The notes: generated by a model not told the origin, from the sequence alone. 64,000 bases of DNA from Paenibacillus glycanilyticus (GCF_023715145.1 NZ_JAMBNP010000003.1:248001-312000), one strand, 5' to 3'; shown: positions 1-9,254, numbered from the stretch's first letter. Translations and numbers: made by a program.

Positions 1-708
1 CCCGATTTCTTCGACAAATACAGCCAGATGGCTCGTTCAATTGGCGGTCTGGATGCGGCGGGGGAGTGGCATGTCCTGCGCACCATGCTCCCAAGCCTGA
101 AGGATAAGAACGTGCTCGATCTCGGCTGCGGCTACGGCTGGCATTGCCGTTACGCGCGGGAGCAGGGGGCTCGTTCCGTGCTGGGTATTGATATTTCGGA
201 GAAAATGATTACGCGCGCGAAATCTTTTAATGAAGATGCAGCCATTACATACCGCGAGGCTGCTATTGAGGATATAGCTTTCGAGCCGGAGCAGTTCGAT
301 GTAGCGATCAGCTCCCTGGCGCTTCACTACGTAGAGGATTTCGAAGGCGCCTGCCGGAAAATCTATGACAGCCTGACGCCAGGAGGATCTCTTTTGCTGT
401 CGATGGAGCATCCGGTCTTTACGGCGATTGCGGCACAGGACTGGCATTACAGTCCGGATGGAGAGAGGCTGCACTGGCCGGTCGACAACTACCAGGACGA
501 AGGCTCGCGCGTAGCCCGGTTCCTTGATGCCGATGTCGTGAAATATCATCGTACGGTGGCAACGATTATGAATGCTCTCATCCATGCCGGCTTCCGCATC
601 ACGGAAGTTGCCGAGCCGGGGCCGTCCCAAGAGGCATTGGCGCAATACCCGGAGATGAAAGACGAGAACAGACGCCCGATTTTCCTGCTGCTGGCTGCAA
701 TTAAATAG
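1..708 (+). CDS. class I SAM-dependent methyltransferase (5' end outside window)
   Basis: The reading frame is open from base 1, so the start codon lies upstream; at least 235 residues are present. The SAM-binding motif I (VLDLGCGYGWH) lies about 38 residues in, followed by the acidic end of strand 2 (VLGIDISEKM) and a motif IV-like stretch (FDVAISSLALHYV). This is the Methyltransf_11/25 type of Rossmann-fold methyltransferase. Such proteins move a methyl group from S-adenosylmethionine to a small molecule or protein; nothing here identifies the acceptor. No membrane segment is seen. It ends 85 bases before the next gene on the same strand, with no clear terminator between. The fold is certain, the substrate unknown. 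Confidence 0.85.
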   Translation, partial: PDFFDKYSQMARSIGGLDAAGEWHVLRTMLPSLKDKNVLDLGCGYGWHCRYAREQGARSVLGIDISEKMITRAKSFNEDAAITYREAAIEDIAFEPEQFDVAISSLALHYVEDFEGACRKIYDSLTPGGSLLLSMEHPVFTAIAAQDWHYSPDGERLHWPVDNYQDEGSRVARFLDADVVKYHRTVATIMNALIHAGFRITEVAEPGPSQEALAQYPEMKDENRRPIFLLLAAIK

Positions 709-793
709 AAATTAAAGGAACCTCCCACATTTGTTGTTAGATGTGTTACGATCAGTGGCAAGAGCTAATTTTTCATAACGGAGTGCAACAAAT

Positions 794-2410
794 ATGGGAA
801 CACCTTATTCTGCTATCCTTACTCTCATGGTTACAGCCGGAGTTATTAATATCATCATGGGCATTTATGTCTTATCGAACCGTTCCAAGCAGGCGATGGC
901 CCGGACGTTTATCGCGATGTGCTTTCTATCGGCGATTTACGTATTTGGTTCCGCCCTGGAGCTGTCGGCCGGCACGTTAAAAGAAGTGAAATTCTGGATA
1001 ACGGTAGAATACTTCGGCATGCCTTTTTTGCCGCCTGTCAGTCTGATGCTGATTATGCATTTTCTTGGGCTGGAGCGGTTTTTGACATGGCGCATGCGCT
1101 ATTTGATGTACCTGATGCCGCTTATTACGCTGCTGCTCGTCATCACGAACGACCTGCATCATTTCTATTACCGCTCTATTGAACTGCAGACCTCTGCCGA
1201 CATGCACAAGGTCGAATTAAACGCGGGACCTTGGTATATCATCCAAGGCGGCTATACGTTTGGCTGCATGATTGGCGGAGTGGTGCTGCTGTCGCTGTAT
1301 TGGAACCGAATGCGGTCCTCTTACCGTCTTCAGCATATCACGATGTTTATCGGACTTTTGCTGCCGATCATCGGCGACTTTCTCTATCTGGGCAATCTGA
1401 CGCCGGCCGGGATTGATCCGATTCCCGTCGTTATGGCGATTACCGCCGCATTGTATATGTGGGGGCTTGTATCCAAGGGGATGCTGAATGTCGCGCCCGT
1501 CGCCAGGGATACGCTGTTTGAAAGCATGAACGACGCGGTATTGGTGCTGGACCGAAGCAACCGGCTGGTCGACTTTAACCCCGCAGCCGCGGAGATTCTC
1601 CCCGAGCTTACCACCTCTGCGCTTGGACAGGCTATCGAGCCGCTTCTCGGGCTGCATACGGATCTGTCGGCGCTTGACTTTGATACCGAAGCGGGCGAGG
1701 ATATCCCCCGCATTTATGACGAAGTTCATTGGACGGTTAATGAACAATCCTACTATTATCAGATCCGTTCGTCTTTTATTAGGAAGAAAGGCGGCCCGGA
1801 GACAAGCAAGCTCATTGTTATGATTGACATAACGGAGCGGGTAAGGCTTCAGGAGCAGCTTCGGGTGCTGGCGTATCATGACGGCTTGACCGGGATCTTC
1901 AACCGGCTTCATTTTATCCACCTGAGCGAAGCGCTTCTGCATCAAGCGGCTGAACAGGAAGAACCTCTTGCCCTGATGCTGTTCGATATTGATCATTTCA
2001 AGCAGATTAATGATGCTTATGGCCATGATATGGGGGACCGGGCCTTGCTTCATGTGGTAGACGTCTGCCGGCAGCTGCTTCGTCCGGAGGATGTTTTTGG
2101 CCGCTATGGCGGCGAGGAATTTGTTGTCGCGATGCCGGGCTTGTCACGAGAGGAAGCAATGGCTGCGGCACAGCGGATCCGAAGCGAGATTGCCGCGCAG
2201 TCGATGGCGGCTGCTGGCTCGGGGCCACCGCTGTCCGTGACAGCGAGCTTTGGCGTTGCGATGGCGGGAATGTCCTGCAAGGAAGCGGGAGGGGGCATTA
2301 ACCAGCTGCTGAAGGCGGCGGACAATGCCCTGTACGAAGCGAAGAACAGCGGACGGAATACGGTTCGCCTGGCGGATATGGAGCCAACCAAACAAGCACT
2401 TCTCCGATAA
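794..2410 (+). CDS. diguanylate cyclase with 7TM sensor, PAS and GGDEF domains
   Basis: 538 residues. Residues about 1-225 form seven hydrophobic helices like the N-terminal 7TM module of membrane histidine kinases. A PAS domain follows (about 235-345; DAVLVLDRSNRLVDFNPAA) and then a GGDEF domain (about 360-530). The catalytic signature is GGEEF in RYGGEEFVV near residue 440, an accepted active variant, and the metal-binding region LFDIDHFKQIND is intact. It is therefore expected to make c-di-GMP from two GTP at the inner membrane face. There is no obvious RxxD inhibitory site just before GGEEF. The ATG is preceded by GGAG. The last codons form the left arm of a strong terminator, so this looks monocistronic. 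Confidence 0.93.
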   Translation: MGTPYSAILTLMVTAGVINIIMGIYVLSNRSKQAMARTFIAMCFLSAIYVFGSALELSAGTLKEVKFWITVEYFGMPFLPPVSLMLIMHFLGLERFLTWRMRYLMYLMPLITLLLVITNDLHHFYYRSIELQTSADMHKVELNAGPWYIIQGGYTFGCMIGGVVLLSLYWNRMRSSYRLQHITMFIGLLLPIIGDFLYLGNLTPAGIDPIPVVMAITAALYMWGLVSKGMLNVAPVARDTLFESMNDAVLVLDRSNRLVDFNPAAAEILPELTTSALGQAIEPLLGLHTDLSALDFDTEAGEDIPRIYDEVHWTVNEQSYYYQIRSSFIRKKGGPETSKLIVMIDITERVRLQEQLRVLAYHDGLTGIFNRLHFIHLSEALLHQAAEQEEPLALMLFDIDHFKQINDAYGHDMGDRALLHVVDVCRQLLRPEDVFGRYGGEEFVVAMPGLSREEAMAAAQRIRSEIAAQSMAAAGSGPPLSVTASFGVAMAGMSCKEAGGGINQLLKAADNALYEAKNSGRNTVRLADMEPTKQALLR

Positions 2411-2428
2411 GGAGAGGTGCTTGTTTGC
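2390..2428 (+). terminator. intrinsic terminator overlapping the GGDEF gene stop
   Basis: A 15-bp stem (AACAAGCACTTCTCC at 2391-2405 pairing with 2411-2425, one G:U) with a loop of about 5 bases is followed by a weak T-run. The stop codon TAA lies in the loop, so the left arm encodes the last residues of the protein. Confidence 0.75.
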
Positions 2429-2489
2429 ATTTTGATGTGTGGAAAAATAGCGCATTTATAGAAGTCCTATCTTAATTGGAGGAATAAGG

Positions 2490-2519
2490 ATGATTTTAGT
2501 AGAAGAGATGTTATTATAG
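2490..2519 (+). other. possible 9-codon leader ORF
   Basis: An ATG at 2490 sits directly behind GGAGGAATAAGG and is followed by nine codons (MILVEEMLL) and a stop, about 50 bases ahead of the histidine kinase gene. The strong ribosome binding site is the only support. It could be a leader peptide or chance. Confidence 0.2.
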
Positions 2520-2570
2520 AAAATAAAGGGAAAATAACGCGGTTGCAATAAGTTGAAGGGGGGGCCATGA

Positions 2571-4562
2571 TTGTTTCGCGGCAGGAGTTTTTCGTTTCAC
2601 GTAGGGATGATTCTATTGCTGCTTTGCGCCGTTTGGCTTCTGTTACTGCGCAAGGAATCATTCTCCGGAGCAGCCGTAAGCAACGTCCTTCAGACGCTGG
2701 CTGCTGTATACGCGGCGGTTCTGGTGCTAAGGGCTTCAAGCAAAGAAGAGAAATACTGGTTTTTTTATGGCCTCGGGCTGCTCGTTTATTTTGTCGCTCA
2801 GCTGATCTGGACGATCGTTACGCTCATGAGAGGCTCTGAGCCGGATTATATGGGAATCCCGGAGATGTTGTGGAGACTTCAGTTTATATTCTATCTCATC
2901 GCGCTCTATAAGCAGTATCAGCAGCGCCATTCCAATCTGGCGTTCCGCTTTATTCTGGATATTTTATTGTACGGGACGATGGCTTCCACCCTATATTGGA
3001 ACTTTCAGCTCAAGCCCATCCTGTCTGATCATTATATCGACGGCGATGTGGTTGGCTACAATATGTTTAATTCGTCTTTCAGCGCCGTAATCGTGTTCCT
3101 GCTGCTCTTCTTCAGCTGGTATGGCAAAAAAACCGCCTCCACCCGGGCAAACCTGTTCCTGCTTAGCGGCTTTGTATTCAAGCTGCTCGGCAATACCGCC
3201 TTTGTGTATCTGTTGTCATACGAAGCGGCTGGCGAGTACTTGCTCTGGATCTCCGATCTCTGCTGGTTCCTCGGCCTGATGTTTATCGGCTTTGCGGCTT
3301 TGCCGGACAGGGAGCTGCAGGACGCTTATCTCCGGCCGGGCAACGAATCCAAACAGACCTTCATGAGGCGTTATGCTCTGATTATCTTTGTCTGCGCGGC
3401 GTTAATCGCCGTCATCTGCCGGCTTGGCGAATTCTCCATCATCAGCGCGGGCGCTATTCTTGCCGTCGTGCTGCTTGGAATCCGGCTGTCCGTGGGAATC
3501 TACGAGCTGGAATCGGCAGGGGCGGCCTTGATGCAATCGAGGGTGAATTACGATAATTTTGCAGAAAGCTCGTTGTTTGGCGTGTTTATCGAGCAAAATG
3601 GCCGTCTGGTCTATATGAACCCGCACGGGGAAAGCATGTTCGGCAGCCAGCCTGGGCTGATGCTGGGACAGCCGCTCGCGAGCTTCCTGCTGGAAGAGGA
3701 CAGAGACCGATTAAAGCAGGAATTTAGCGCCATCTGCCGGTTGAACCAAACCTCAAGGCTTGCCGTTGCGGCACGGAAGGCCAATCAGACCGATCTATTC
3801 CTCGAGATGCAGGCTGCCCCGGCGTTCTTCAAGGGTAAACCGGCGATATCCGGCCTGCTGCTGGATGTGACGGAGAGCAAGCTGTCGGAGCAGCATTTGA
3901 TCCGGTCCGAGAAGCTGTCCGTCATCGGGCAGCTGGCGGCGGGAGTTGCCCACGAGATCCGCAATCCGCTGACCGCGCTGAAAGGATTCACTCAGCTGCT
4001 TCACCGGAGAACGGCGGATCAGAACCGCCAATACTTCGCTATGATGCTGACCGAACTGGAGAGGATTAACTATATTGTTGGCGAATTTATGCTGCTCTCC
4101 AAGCCGCATCAATGGCAGCAGATGAACCACTGCAACATGGCCTCGCTGCTGGATGATATTGTACCGATTATGGAGTCGCAGGCGATTATTACGAATGTCA
4201 GCATCTCGGCGGAGAAAAGCCCGGATCTGCCTATCGTCCTATGCGATGCCAATCAGATCAAGCAGGTCCTCGTTAACCTGATGAAAAATGCGATTGAAGC
4301 GATGCCGGGCGGAGGCGAGCTTCATGTCCATATGAAGAAGGACCATAAAGGTCATATTGTCATCGACATTATCGACCAGGGAATCGGCATCCCCCAGCAT
4401 GTGATCGACCGGCTAGGCGAGCCCTTCTATACAACGAAGGATACCGGAACCGGCCTCGGGCTTACCGTCTGCTTCAAGATTATCCAAGCCCATGGCGGCT
4501 CCTTATCCATCAGCAGCGAACCAAACGTCGGAACGACGGCGACCATCAGACTGCCGGCATAG
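2571..4562 (+). CDS. membrane PAS sensor histidine kinase (sporulation-kinase type)
   Basis: 663 residues. About eight to nine hydrophobic segments fill residues 1-310, followed by a PAS domain (about 325-435), a HisKA domain with the phosphorylated His in AAGVAHEIRNPLTALKGF (His near 461), and a HATPase_c domain (N box NLMKNAIEAM, G1 DQGIGIP, G2 TGTGLGLTV). The HisKA/HATPase style resembles KinB/KinE-type kinases that feed phosphate to Spo0F; that role is inference. No response regulator is adjacent. The start is TTG at 2571: a run AAGGGGGGG ends six bases upstream, and an ATG at 2567 in another frame gives only a 90-codon shadow. It ends at a bidirectional terminator. Confidence 0.9.
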   Translation: MFRGRSFSFHVGMILLLLCAVWLLLLRKESFSGAAVSNVLQTLAAVYAAVLVLRASSKEEKYWFFYGLGLLVYFVAQLIWTIVTLMRGSEPDYMGIPEMLWRLQFIFYLIALYKQYQQRHSNLAFRFILDILLYGTMASTLYWNFQLKPILSDHYIDGDVVGYNMFNSSFSAVIVFLLLFFSWYGKKTASTRANLFLLSGFVFKLLGNTAFVYLLSYEAAGEYLLWISDLCWFLGLMFIGFAALPDRELQDAYLRPGNESKQTFMRRYALIIFVCAALIAVICRLGEFSIISAGAILAVVLLGIRLSVGIYELESAGAALMQSRVNYDNFAESSLFGVFIEQNGRLVYMNPHGESMFGSQPGLMLGQPLASFLLEEDRDRLKQEFSAICRLNQTSRLAVAARKANQTDLFLEMQAAPAFFKGKPAISGLLLDVTESKLSEQHLIRSEKLSVIGQLAAGVAHEIRNPLTALKGFTQLLHRRTADQNRQYFAMMLTELERINYIVGEFMLLSKPHQWQQMNHCNMASLLDDIVPIMESQAIITNVSISAEKSPDLPIVLCDANQIKQVLVNLMKNAIEAMPGGGELHVHMKKDHKGHIVIDIIDQGIGIPQHVIDRLGEPFYTTKDTGTGLGLTVCFKIIQAHGGSLSISSEPNVGTTATIRLPA

Positions 4563-4577
4563 ACGGCCGAGCGAACA

Positions 4578-4627
4578 AATCCCCCGGAGTTCATTGGAGT
4601 GCCAATGATGAACCGGGGGATTTTTTT
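4578..4627. terminator. bidirectional terminator between convergent kinase and MFS genes
   Basis: AAATCCCCCGG pairs with CCGGGGGATTT, and an inner GGTTCAT-like stem extends it; TTTTTTT follows on the plus strand. It serves the plus-strand kinase gene and probably the minus-strand transporter. Confidence 0.85.
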
Positions 4628-4655
4628 GCCGTCTAAATGCGGAGCTGAATGCGTG

Positions 4656-5864
4656 TTACCCCGCTTTATGATCCGTGCGATAGCTGAGCAGACCAAGCAT
4701 TAAGGCGAGGCCAACCAGAATCGCGCCCACCCAAGGCAGCGCGCCAAGGGAGAGATGGGTAATGACCCAGCCGCCGATGAAAGCGCCGGTTGCATTGCCC
4801 AGGTTGCCCGCCGAATGGCTGGATGTCGACGCCAGCGCTGGAGCAGCCTGCGCCAGGCTCATAATGCGGACCTGAAGCCCCGGGAATACCGCGAAGGATG
4901 CCGCGCCCCACAGGAAAATCGTGATGACGGCAGCGATCTCGTTATGCACGGTAAAGGTGAGGATCGTCAGGACGACCGCAATCGTCAGGTAGAGGCCCAG
5001 AATGGAAGGCATCAGCTTCCAATCCGCCAGCTTGCCGCCGACGATATTGCCCACCGTTACCCCAATCCCGAACAGGATCAGAATCCAGGTTACGTTATGC
5101 TCCGCAAAGCCGGTAATATCGGTCAGGAGCGGCGTAATATACGTAAATACCGCGAACAGGCCCGCATTGCCCAGCGCCGCGATGAGCAGATAAACGAGCA
5201 GCTTAGGTCTTGCCAGCGCGGATAATTGCTGAATGACGCTGACCTGCTTGCTGAGCTTAAGCCTTGGAATAAAGATGATAATGCCAATGAGAGCGAGTAT
5301 GCCCATAACGGCAATTGCGCCAAAGGATGCGCGCCAGCCCCAGTTCTGCCCAATATACGTGCCGATCGGAACTCCGATAATATTGGCGATGGTCAGCCCG
5401 GCCATCATTATCGATACGGCTCCTGCCTGCTTATCGGCCCTTACCAGCTTGGAGGCGATAACAGCGCCAACGCCAAAGAAAGTGCCATGTGTCAAGGCCG
5501 TAATCATCCGGGCGATCATCAGAACGGCATAGTTTGGCGCAACAACCGACAGACCGTTGCCGAGGATAAAGAGCAGCATAAGAATGCAGAGCAGCTTTTT
5601 CTGCGGAATACTTCCCGTCAGGATGGTCATGATCGGAGCGCCAACCGCAACGCCAAGAGCGTACATCGTAATCAGCTGCCCCGCTGCCGAGATGCTGACG
5701 TTCAGATCGCTTGCGACATTCGGGAGAATGCCCATAATAACGAATTCCGTCATGCCAATGGCGAAGGCGCCGACGGTAAGAGAAAGGACCGAGATCGGGA
5801 AAGGCTCCTTCCCGGCTTTGCCTTTCATGACTTGATTGCTGTTTAATTGCTGCGAAACTTCCAT
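4656..5864 (-). CDS. MFS transporter, DHA1/AraJ-YdhP-like
   Basis: About 402 residues with twelve predicted membrane segments. MTEFVIMGILPNVASDL near the N-terminus and RMITALTHGTFFGVGA are typical of the AraJ/YdhP/chloramphenicol-resistance branch of drug:H+ antiporters. The protein is expected to export small molecules across the inner membrane; the substrate cannot be named. Start choice: the ATG at 5864 (MEVSQQ) has AAAGG 13 bases upstream; an in-frame ATG at 5897 has no visible binding site. It is convergent with the kinase and shares its terminator. Confidence 0.85.
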   Translation of the reverse strand: MEVSQQLNSNQVMKGKAGKEPFPISVLSLTVGAFAIGMTEFVIMGILPNVASDLNVSISAAGQLITMYALGVAVGAPIMTILTGSIPQKKLLCILMLLFILGNGLSVVAPNYAVLMIARMITALTHGTFFGVGAVIASKLVRADKQAGAVSIMMAGLTIANIIGVPIGTYIGQNWGWRASFGAIAVMGILALIGIIIFIPRLKLSKQVSVIQQLSALARPKLLVYLLIAALGNAGLFAVFTYITPLLTDITGFAEHNVTWILILFGIGVTVGNIVGGKLADWKLMPSILGLYLTIAVVLTILTFTVHNEIAAVITIFLWGAASFAVFPGLQVRIMSLAQAAPALASTSSHSAGNLGNATGAFIGGWVITHLSLGALPWVGAILVGLALMLGLLSYRTDHKAG

Positions 5865-6024
5865 ATGGTAAAGCCAACCTTTCTGATGCGCATACATCTA
5901 GCTGAATAATAAACCCTATTATTTCGCTTCGCGGGCATATAAGCAAGAACATTTTTTGTTAAATTACTGGTAAGATAAGAAGTAAGGGCTTACATGAAAA
6001 TAAGCGAAGAGGAAGGGGTTAAAC

Positions 6025-6657
6025 GTGGGCAAAAGAGGGCTTTATCGCGATTATTTTTTGCATGCCGACATTCTCATTATGACGGTCGTTTTGATCGGTT
6101 TGGGGGCCTTGGCTGTCATGGAGAGTCTTACGTTTTACAGTCTGCTGTTTTTCGTTATCGGGCTTGCCGGCTTTATGTTCAGCGAATATTTGACGCATCG
6201 GTTCTTCTTCCATTTGAAGGCGCCAAGCAATCCCTTCTTTCTCAAATTGCTGAAGCGTCTGCACTACGATCATCATACCGATCCGCATGATCTGAAGCTG
6301 CTCTTCCTGCCGGTCTGGTACAGCCTGCCGAACCTTGGCGCATTTGCGCTGTTGTTCTATCTGGTATCGGGCTCGCTTGGCGTTACCCTTGCTTTCGCCG
6401 CTGGCTTGGTCACGATGCTGCTCGTCTATGAGTGGAAGCATTATGTCGCGCATCGGCCCATTCAGCCAAAGACGAAATTCTGGAAATGGAATAAACGGAT
6501 GCATCTGCTGCATCATTTCAAGAACGAGAACTACTGGTACGGCGTATCGACCCCGCTTGTGGACGTCATCTTCGGAACGCTGAAGGATGAGAAGGATGTA
6601 CCGACAAGCGAAACGGTGAAAAATCTGGAGAAACGCGGACAGACGCTGTCTTCCTGA
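6025..6657 (+). CDS. fatty acid hydroxylase / sterol desaturase-like membrane protein
   Basis: 210 residues with four hydrophobic segments and the di-iron histidine boxes of the fatty acid hydroxylase superfamily: EYLTHRFFFH, HYDHHTDPHD, EWKHYVAHRP and HLLHHF. Members are membrane-bound di-iron enzymes that insert oxygen into lipids; bacterial homologues of this size are mostly uncharacterised. The start is GTG at 6025 with GAGGAAGGGG upstream. The next gene (a decayed phosphotransferase) begins 33 bases later and may have been co-transcribed. Confidence 0.82.
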   Translation: MGKRGLYRDYFLHADILIMTVVLIGLGALAVMESLTFYSLLFFVIGLAGFMFSEYLTHRFFFHLKAPSNPFFLKLLKRLHYDHHTDPHDLKLLFLPVWYSLPNLGAFALLFYLVSGSLGVTLAFAAGLVTMLLVYEWKHYVAHRPIQPKTKFWKWNKRMHLLHHFKNENYWYGVSTPLVDVIFGTLKDEKDVPTSETVKNLEKRGQTLSS

Positions 6658-6690
6658 GGCTCTGACGAAGCAGATGCGAGAGGTGTTCCC

Positions 6691-7484
6691 ATGGCAAAAG
6701 GGCCGTTAATCGGCAAAGGCATGACCGCTGAGGTGTATGAATGGGGCGGCAGCCAGGTGCTGAAGCTCTATTACGAGGAAATTCCAAAGGATTGGATTCA
6801 TTACGAGTCGGAGATCGGCAGAGCGGTGCATCAGGCGGGTGTACCCGCACCCGAAGTATGCGGCCAGATAGAGGTGGAGGGGAGAAGCGGGCTTCTCTAT
6901 GAGAGAGTCGCCGGACATTCCTTGCTGGGCATGATGATGAGAGATCTGGATCAGGCGAAGCATACTGTACGGTTCTTGCGCGGCTGCACGCGGATATTCA
7001 TCGCTGCAGGGCATTCGGTCTGCCGAGGCAGAAGGACCGGCTTGCGATGTTCGTCAGGCAGTCTGCCCCGTACCTGGGAGATCGGCTTCAGCCGGTACTG
7101 GAGGAGCTGGAGCGTCTGCCGGAGGGCAGCTCCGTCTGTCATGGCGATCTGCATCCGGACAATGTTCTTCAGTCGGAACGCAGCCTGAAGGCCATTGACT
7201 GGATGGATGCCAATACGGGAGATCCGTTATGCGATGTGGCAAGAACCTCCATGATGTTTCTTTCGCCGTTTGTGTCGATGCCTCCGCTTTCGATTAGTCC
7301 GTTGATCGGCAAACAACTGAACGATGCTTATTTGACGGAGTACAGCAGGCTGACGGGGGCAACCGCGGCGGGCATCGACCGCTGGCGTCTGCCGGTCGCG
7401 GCGGCGCGGCTTCGTGAGAGGATACCCGGCGAGCAGGAATGGCTGCTCGCCTATATCGACAGCCAGCTGGAAGCACGCAAATGA
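6691..7484 (+). pseudogene. APH-family phosphotransferase, frameshifted
   Basis: The gene begins normally (ATG 6691, IGKGMTAEVYEWG nucleotide loop, LYERVAGHSL) in one frame and continues in another from about 6963 (LARLHADIH, then the catalytic SSVCHGDLHPDNVLQ and the metal-binding KAIDWMDANTGDP) to the stop at 7484. The break is at GCGAAGCATACTGTACGG: one extra T (CATTAC) would restore a single frame of about 265 residues. All aminoglycoside/choline-kinase-like motifs survive on either side, so the shift is recent or a sequencing error. The unbroken protein would phosphorylate a small hydroxyl compound; its target is unknown. Confidence 0.8.
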
Positions 7485-7488
7485 AAAA

Positions 7489-7525
7489 AGCCTCCCTTTC
7501 CGCATGGTGCTGGAAAGGGAGGCTT
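7489..7525. terminator. bidirectional terminator
   Basis: A 14-bp perfect stem (AAGCCTCCCTTTCC with GGAAAGGGAGGCTT) lies between the plus-strand phosphotransferase pseudogene and the minus-strand transporter. An A-run before the stem supplies the T-run for the minus strand. Confidence 0.85.
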
Positions 7526-7538
7526 CGTGCCGAATCTA

Positions 7539-8906
7539 TTACACGGCGTTTAACGCAAGCTCTTCGTCCTCATCTTTGTTGAAGGCTTCGCGGTCAAATT
7601 CACCTTCGGAATTCGCCACAAGCAGAGCGGTAACGGTTGTGCCCGTTGCGTTAACGGCCGTACGAGCCATGTCAATCAGGGCCTCTACGCCTGCAACGAT
7701 TGCAAGTGCTTCAAGAGGCAGGCCAAGCGCGGTCAGAACAACCGTTGTCGAGATAACGGCCGGTCCAGGGACGCCCGCAACGCCAATCGAAGAGATGATG
7801 CTTACAAGCACGAGTACGACGTAATCCGTTAAGCCAAGCTCAATGCCAAACGCCTGCGAAGTAAAGACGACAACGATAGCCGGCCATACGCCGCCGCAGC
7901 CGTTAAAGTTAACGGATGCACCAAGCGGTGCTACGAAGCTTGCGATTCGCGGCGAAACATGCAGACGCTTTGTAATCACCTCGAGGTTAATAGGCAGAGT
8001 TGCATAGCTGCTTCGCGTGGTGAAGGCAACCGCAATGGTAGGATAAGCCTTCTTGAAAAATTTAATAGGATTCACTTTGGCTACGAGGAGCACAAGGCCG
8101 CCAAATACAAGAACAAAATGAATGATAAGAGCAACATACGATGTGATGATGACGCTTCCGAGCTCTTGCAGGGTATCCCAGCCGTATTTGGCCGCAACGC
8201 CGGCAATCAGGGCGAATACGCCGTAAGGCGTAAGGCGGATAACGAATTTAACGACCTGGTGCAATACTTGCGTAGCCGATTGGATGAGGTCGCGTACAGG
8301 CTTAACGGCCTCTTCGTTCTTCGAACCAACCTTAATGATCGCAACAGCGAGGAAGATGGCGAAAATCAGGATAGGAACAACCTTGCCGTCCGCGGCTTCG
8401 CTTACGGGGTTGGAAGGAACGAGACTAAGAATAACCTCGGAGAAGGTCGGGATCTCGCGCGGCTCCGCATCGCTTGCGGCCGGTTGTTGAATGCCATGAC
8501 CAGGGCTGAACACAAGAGCAGTCAAGAGACCAATAATAGAAGCAATACCTGTTGTGCCAAGGAACCAGGCAAAGGTTTTGAAGCCGATCTTGCGCAGGTA
8601 ATCCAGGCTTGTGAGTGAAGCAATACTATTTAATACGAGAATAAAGACGAGCGGAATAACGAGCATCCGGATCAAGCTGATATAGATGCTGCCGAATGTG
8701 GTGATCCCCTTGATCTCCAAGGAATCCAGGCTCTGGAACAGGATGCCGACCACAAGGCCGAGACCTAGGCCGATCAGTACCCTCGTACCGAAGCCGACAC
8801 GTTTGCGTGCCAAGAAATAAAGCAAGGCGAATACAAAGATTGCGGTAACAAAGCTGTACCAGTTCGTTTGGATAGCTAGCAACAAGTTGTTATCTATTTT
8901 ATCCAT
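7539..8906 (-). CDS. tcyP: L-cystine / dicarboxylate:cation symporter, TcyP-like
   Basis: 455 residues of the DAACS (SLC1/GltP) family. After an extra N-terminal helix come RMLVIPLVFILVLNSIASL, the family region with TRSSYATLPINLEV and the substrate-binding helix region FVAPLGASVNFNGCGG. Length and the N-terminal layout fit Bacillus subtilis TcyP, a cystine uptake protein, better than glutamate or C4-dicarboxylate carriers; this assignment is by resemblance. A good promoter lies 52 bases upstream on the minus strand. It appears monocistronic, diverging from the S-layer gene pair. Confidence 0.82.
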   Translation of the reverse strand: MDKIDNNLLLAIQTNWYSFVTAIFVFALLYFLARKRVGFGTRVLIGLGLGLVVGILFQSLDSLEIKGITTFGSIYISLIRMLVIPLVFILVLNSIASLTSLDYLRKIGFKTFAWFLGTTGIASIIGLLTALVFSPGHGIQQPAASDAEPREIPTFSEVILSLVPSNPVSEAADGKVVPILIFAIFLAVAIIKVGSKNEEAVKPVRDLIQSATQVLHQVVKFVIRLTPYGVFALIAGVAAKYGWDTLQELGSVIITSYVALIIHFVLVFGGLVLLVAKVNPIKFFKKAYPTIAVAFTTRSSYATLPINLEVITKRLHVSPRIASFVAPLGASVNFNGCGGVWPAIVVVFTSQAFGIELGLTDYVVLVLVSIISSIGVAGVPGPAVISTTVVLTALGLPLEALAIVAGVEALIDMARTAVNATGTTVTALLVANSEGEFDREAFNKDEDEELALNAV

Positions 8907-8957
8907 CTAACAATTCCCCCTTAATCCAAGTTGTATGATAGGAATTACTCTTTCAAT

Positions 8958-8986
8958 AATTTACAAACGTCTGAAGCAAATGTCAA
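8958..8986 (-). promoter_or_regulatory. sigma-A-like promoter for the cystine transporter
   Basis: On the minus strand TTGACA and TAAATT are spaced by 17 bases. It sits about 50 bases upstream of the transporter start. No CymR-type operator could be identified with confidence. Confidence 0.6.
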
Positions 8987-9069
8987 TCTATTTTTTGGTA
9001 GTAAAATAATTTCAATTACTGAGCCAAAAACAAATCCGACTAAAACTATGGGAAATAGCAAAATAGTTA

Positions 9070-9098
9070 TTGACATCCAATGTCTTACATCCTAAGAT
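9070..9098 (+). promoter_or_regulatory. sigma-A-like promoter for the leader and S-layer pair
   Basis: A perfect TTGACA at 9070-9075, a 17-base spacer and TAAGAT at 9093-9098. Transcription should start near 9105, giving a leader of about 150 bases before the first gene. Confidence 0.65.
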
Positions 9099-9104
9099 AG
9101 GTGT

Positions 9105-9209
9105 TAGAAACCGGAGAATCATAACGTAATTGGATAAGAAATTAATCGACTGGACCGCCAGAGATTCAATGTTCAAGCATCAACAGATGCGTGCATTGAA
9201 TCTTTTTTT
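9105..9209 (+). ncRNA. orphan structured leader or small RNA ending in an intrinsic terminator
   Basis: About 105 bases lie between the predicted start and a strong terminator at 9162-9209 (AGATTCAATG pairing with CATTGAATCT, inner GCAT/ATGC, seven T). The terminator precedes the first gene by only 45 bases, so the stretch is either an attenuator/riboswitch for the secreted protein and S-layer operon or an independent small RNA. I compared it by eye with the conserved cores of c-di-GMP-I, ydaO, SAM-I, purine, ZTP, fluoride and guanidine riboswitches and found no convincing match. The rest of the 8907-9254 interval holds only the two divergent promoters. Confidence 0.5.
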
Positions 9210-9254
9210 ATGCCTAATTACAAAGTGAGCCGCTAACAAACCTAAGGGGAAAGG

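Noticed and set aside
9105..9161. A c-di-GMP or ZTP riboswitch in the S-layer leader
   Set aside because: A short CCGCC motif and a hairpin are present, but the conserved cores of these families are not.
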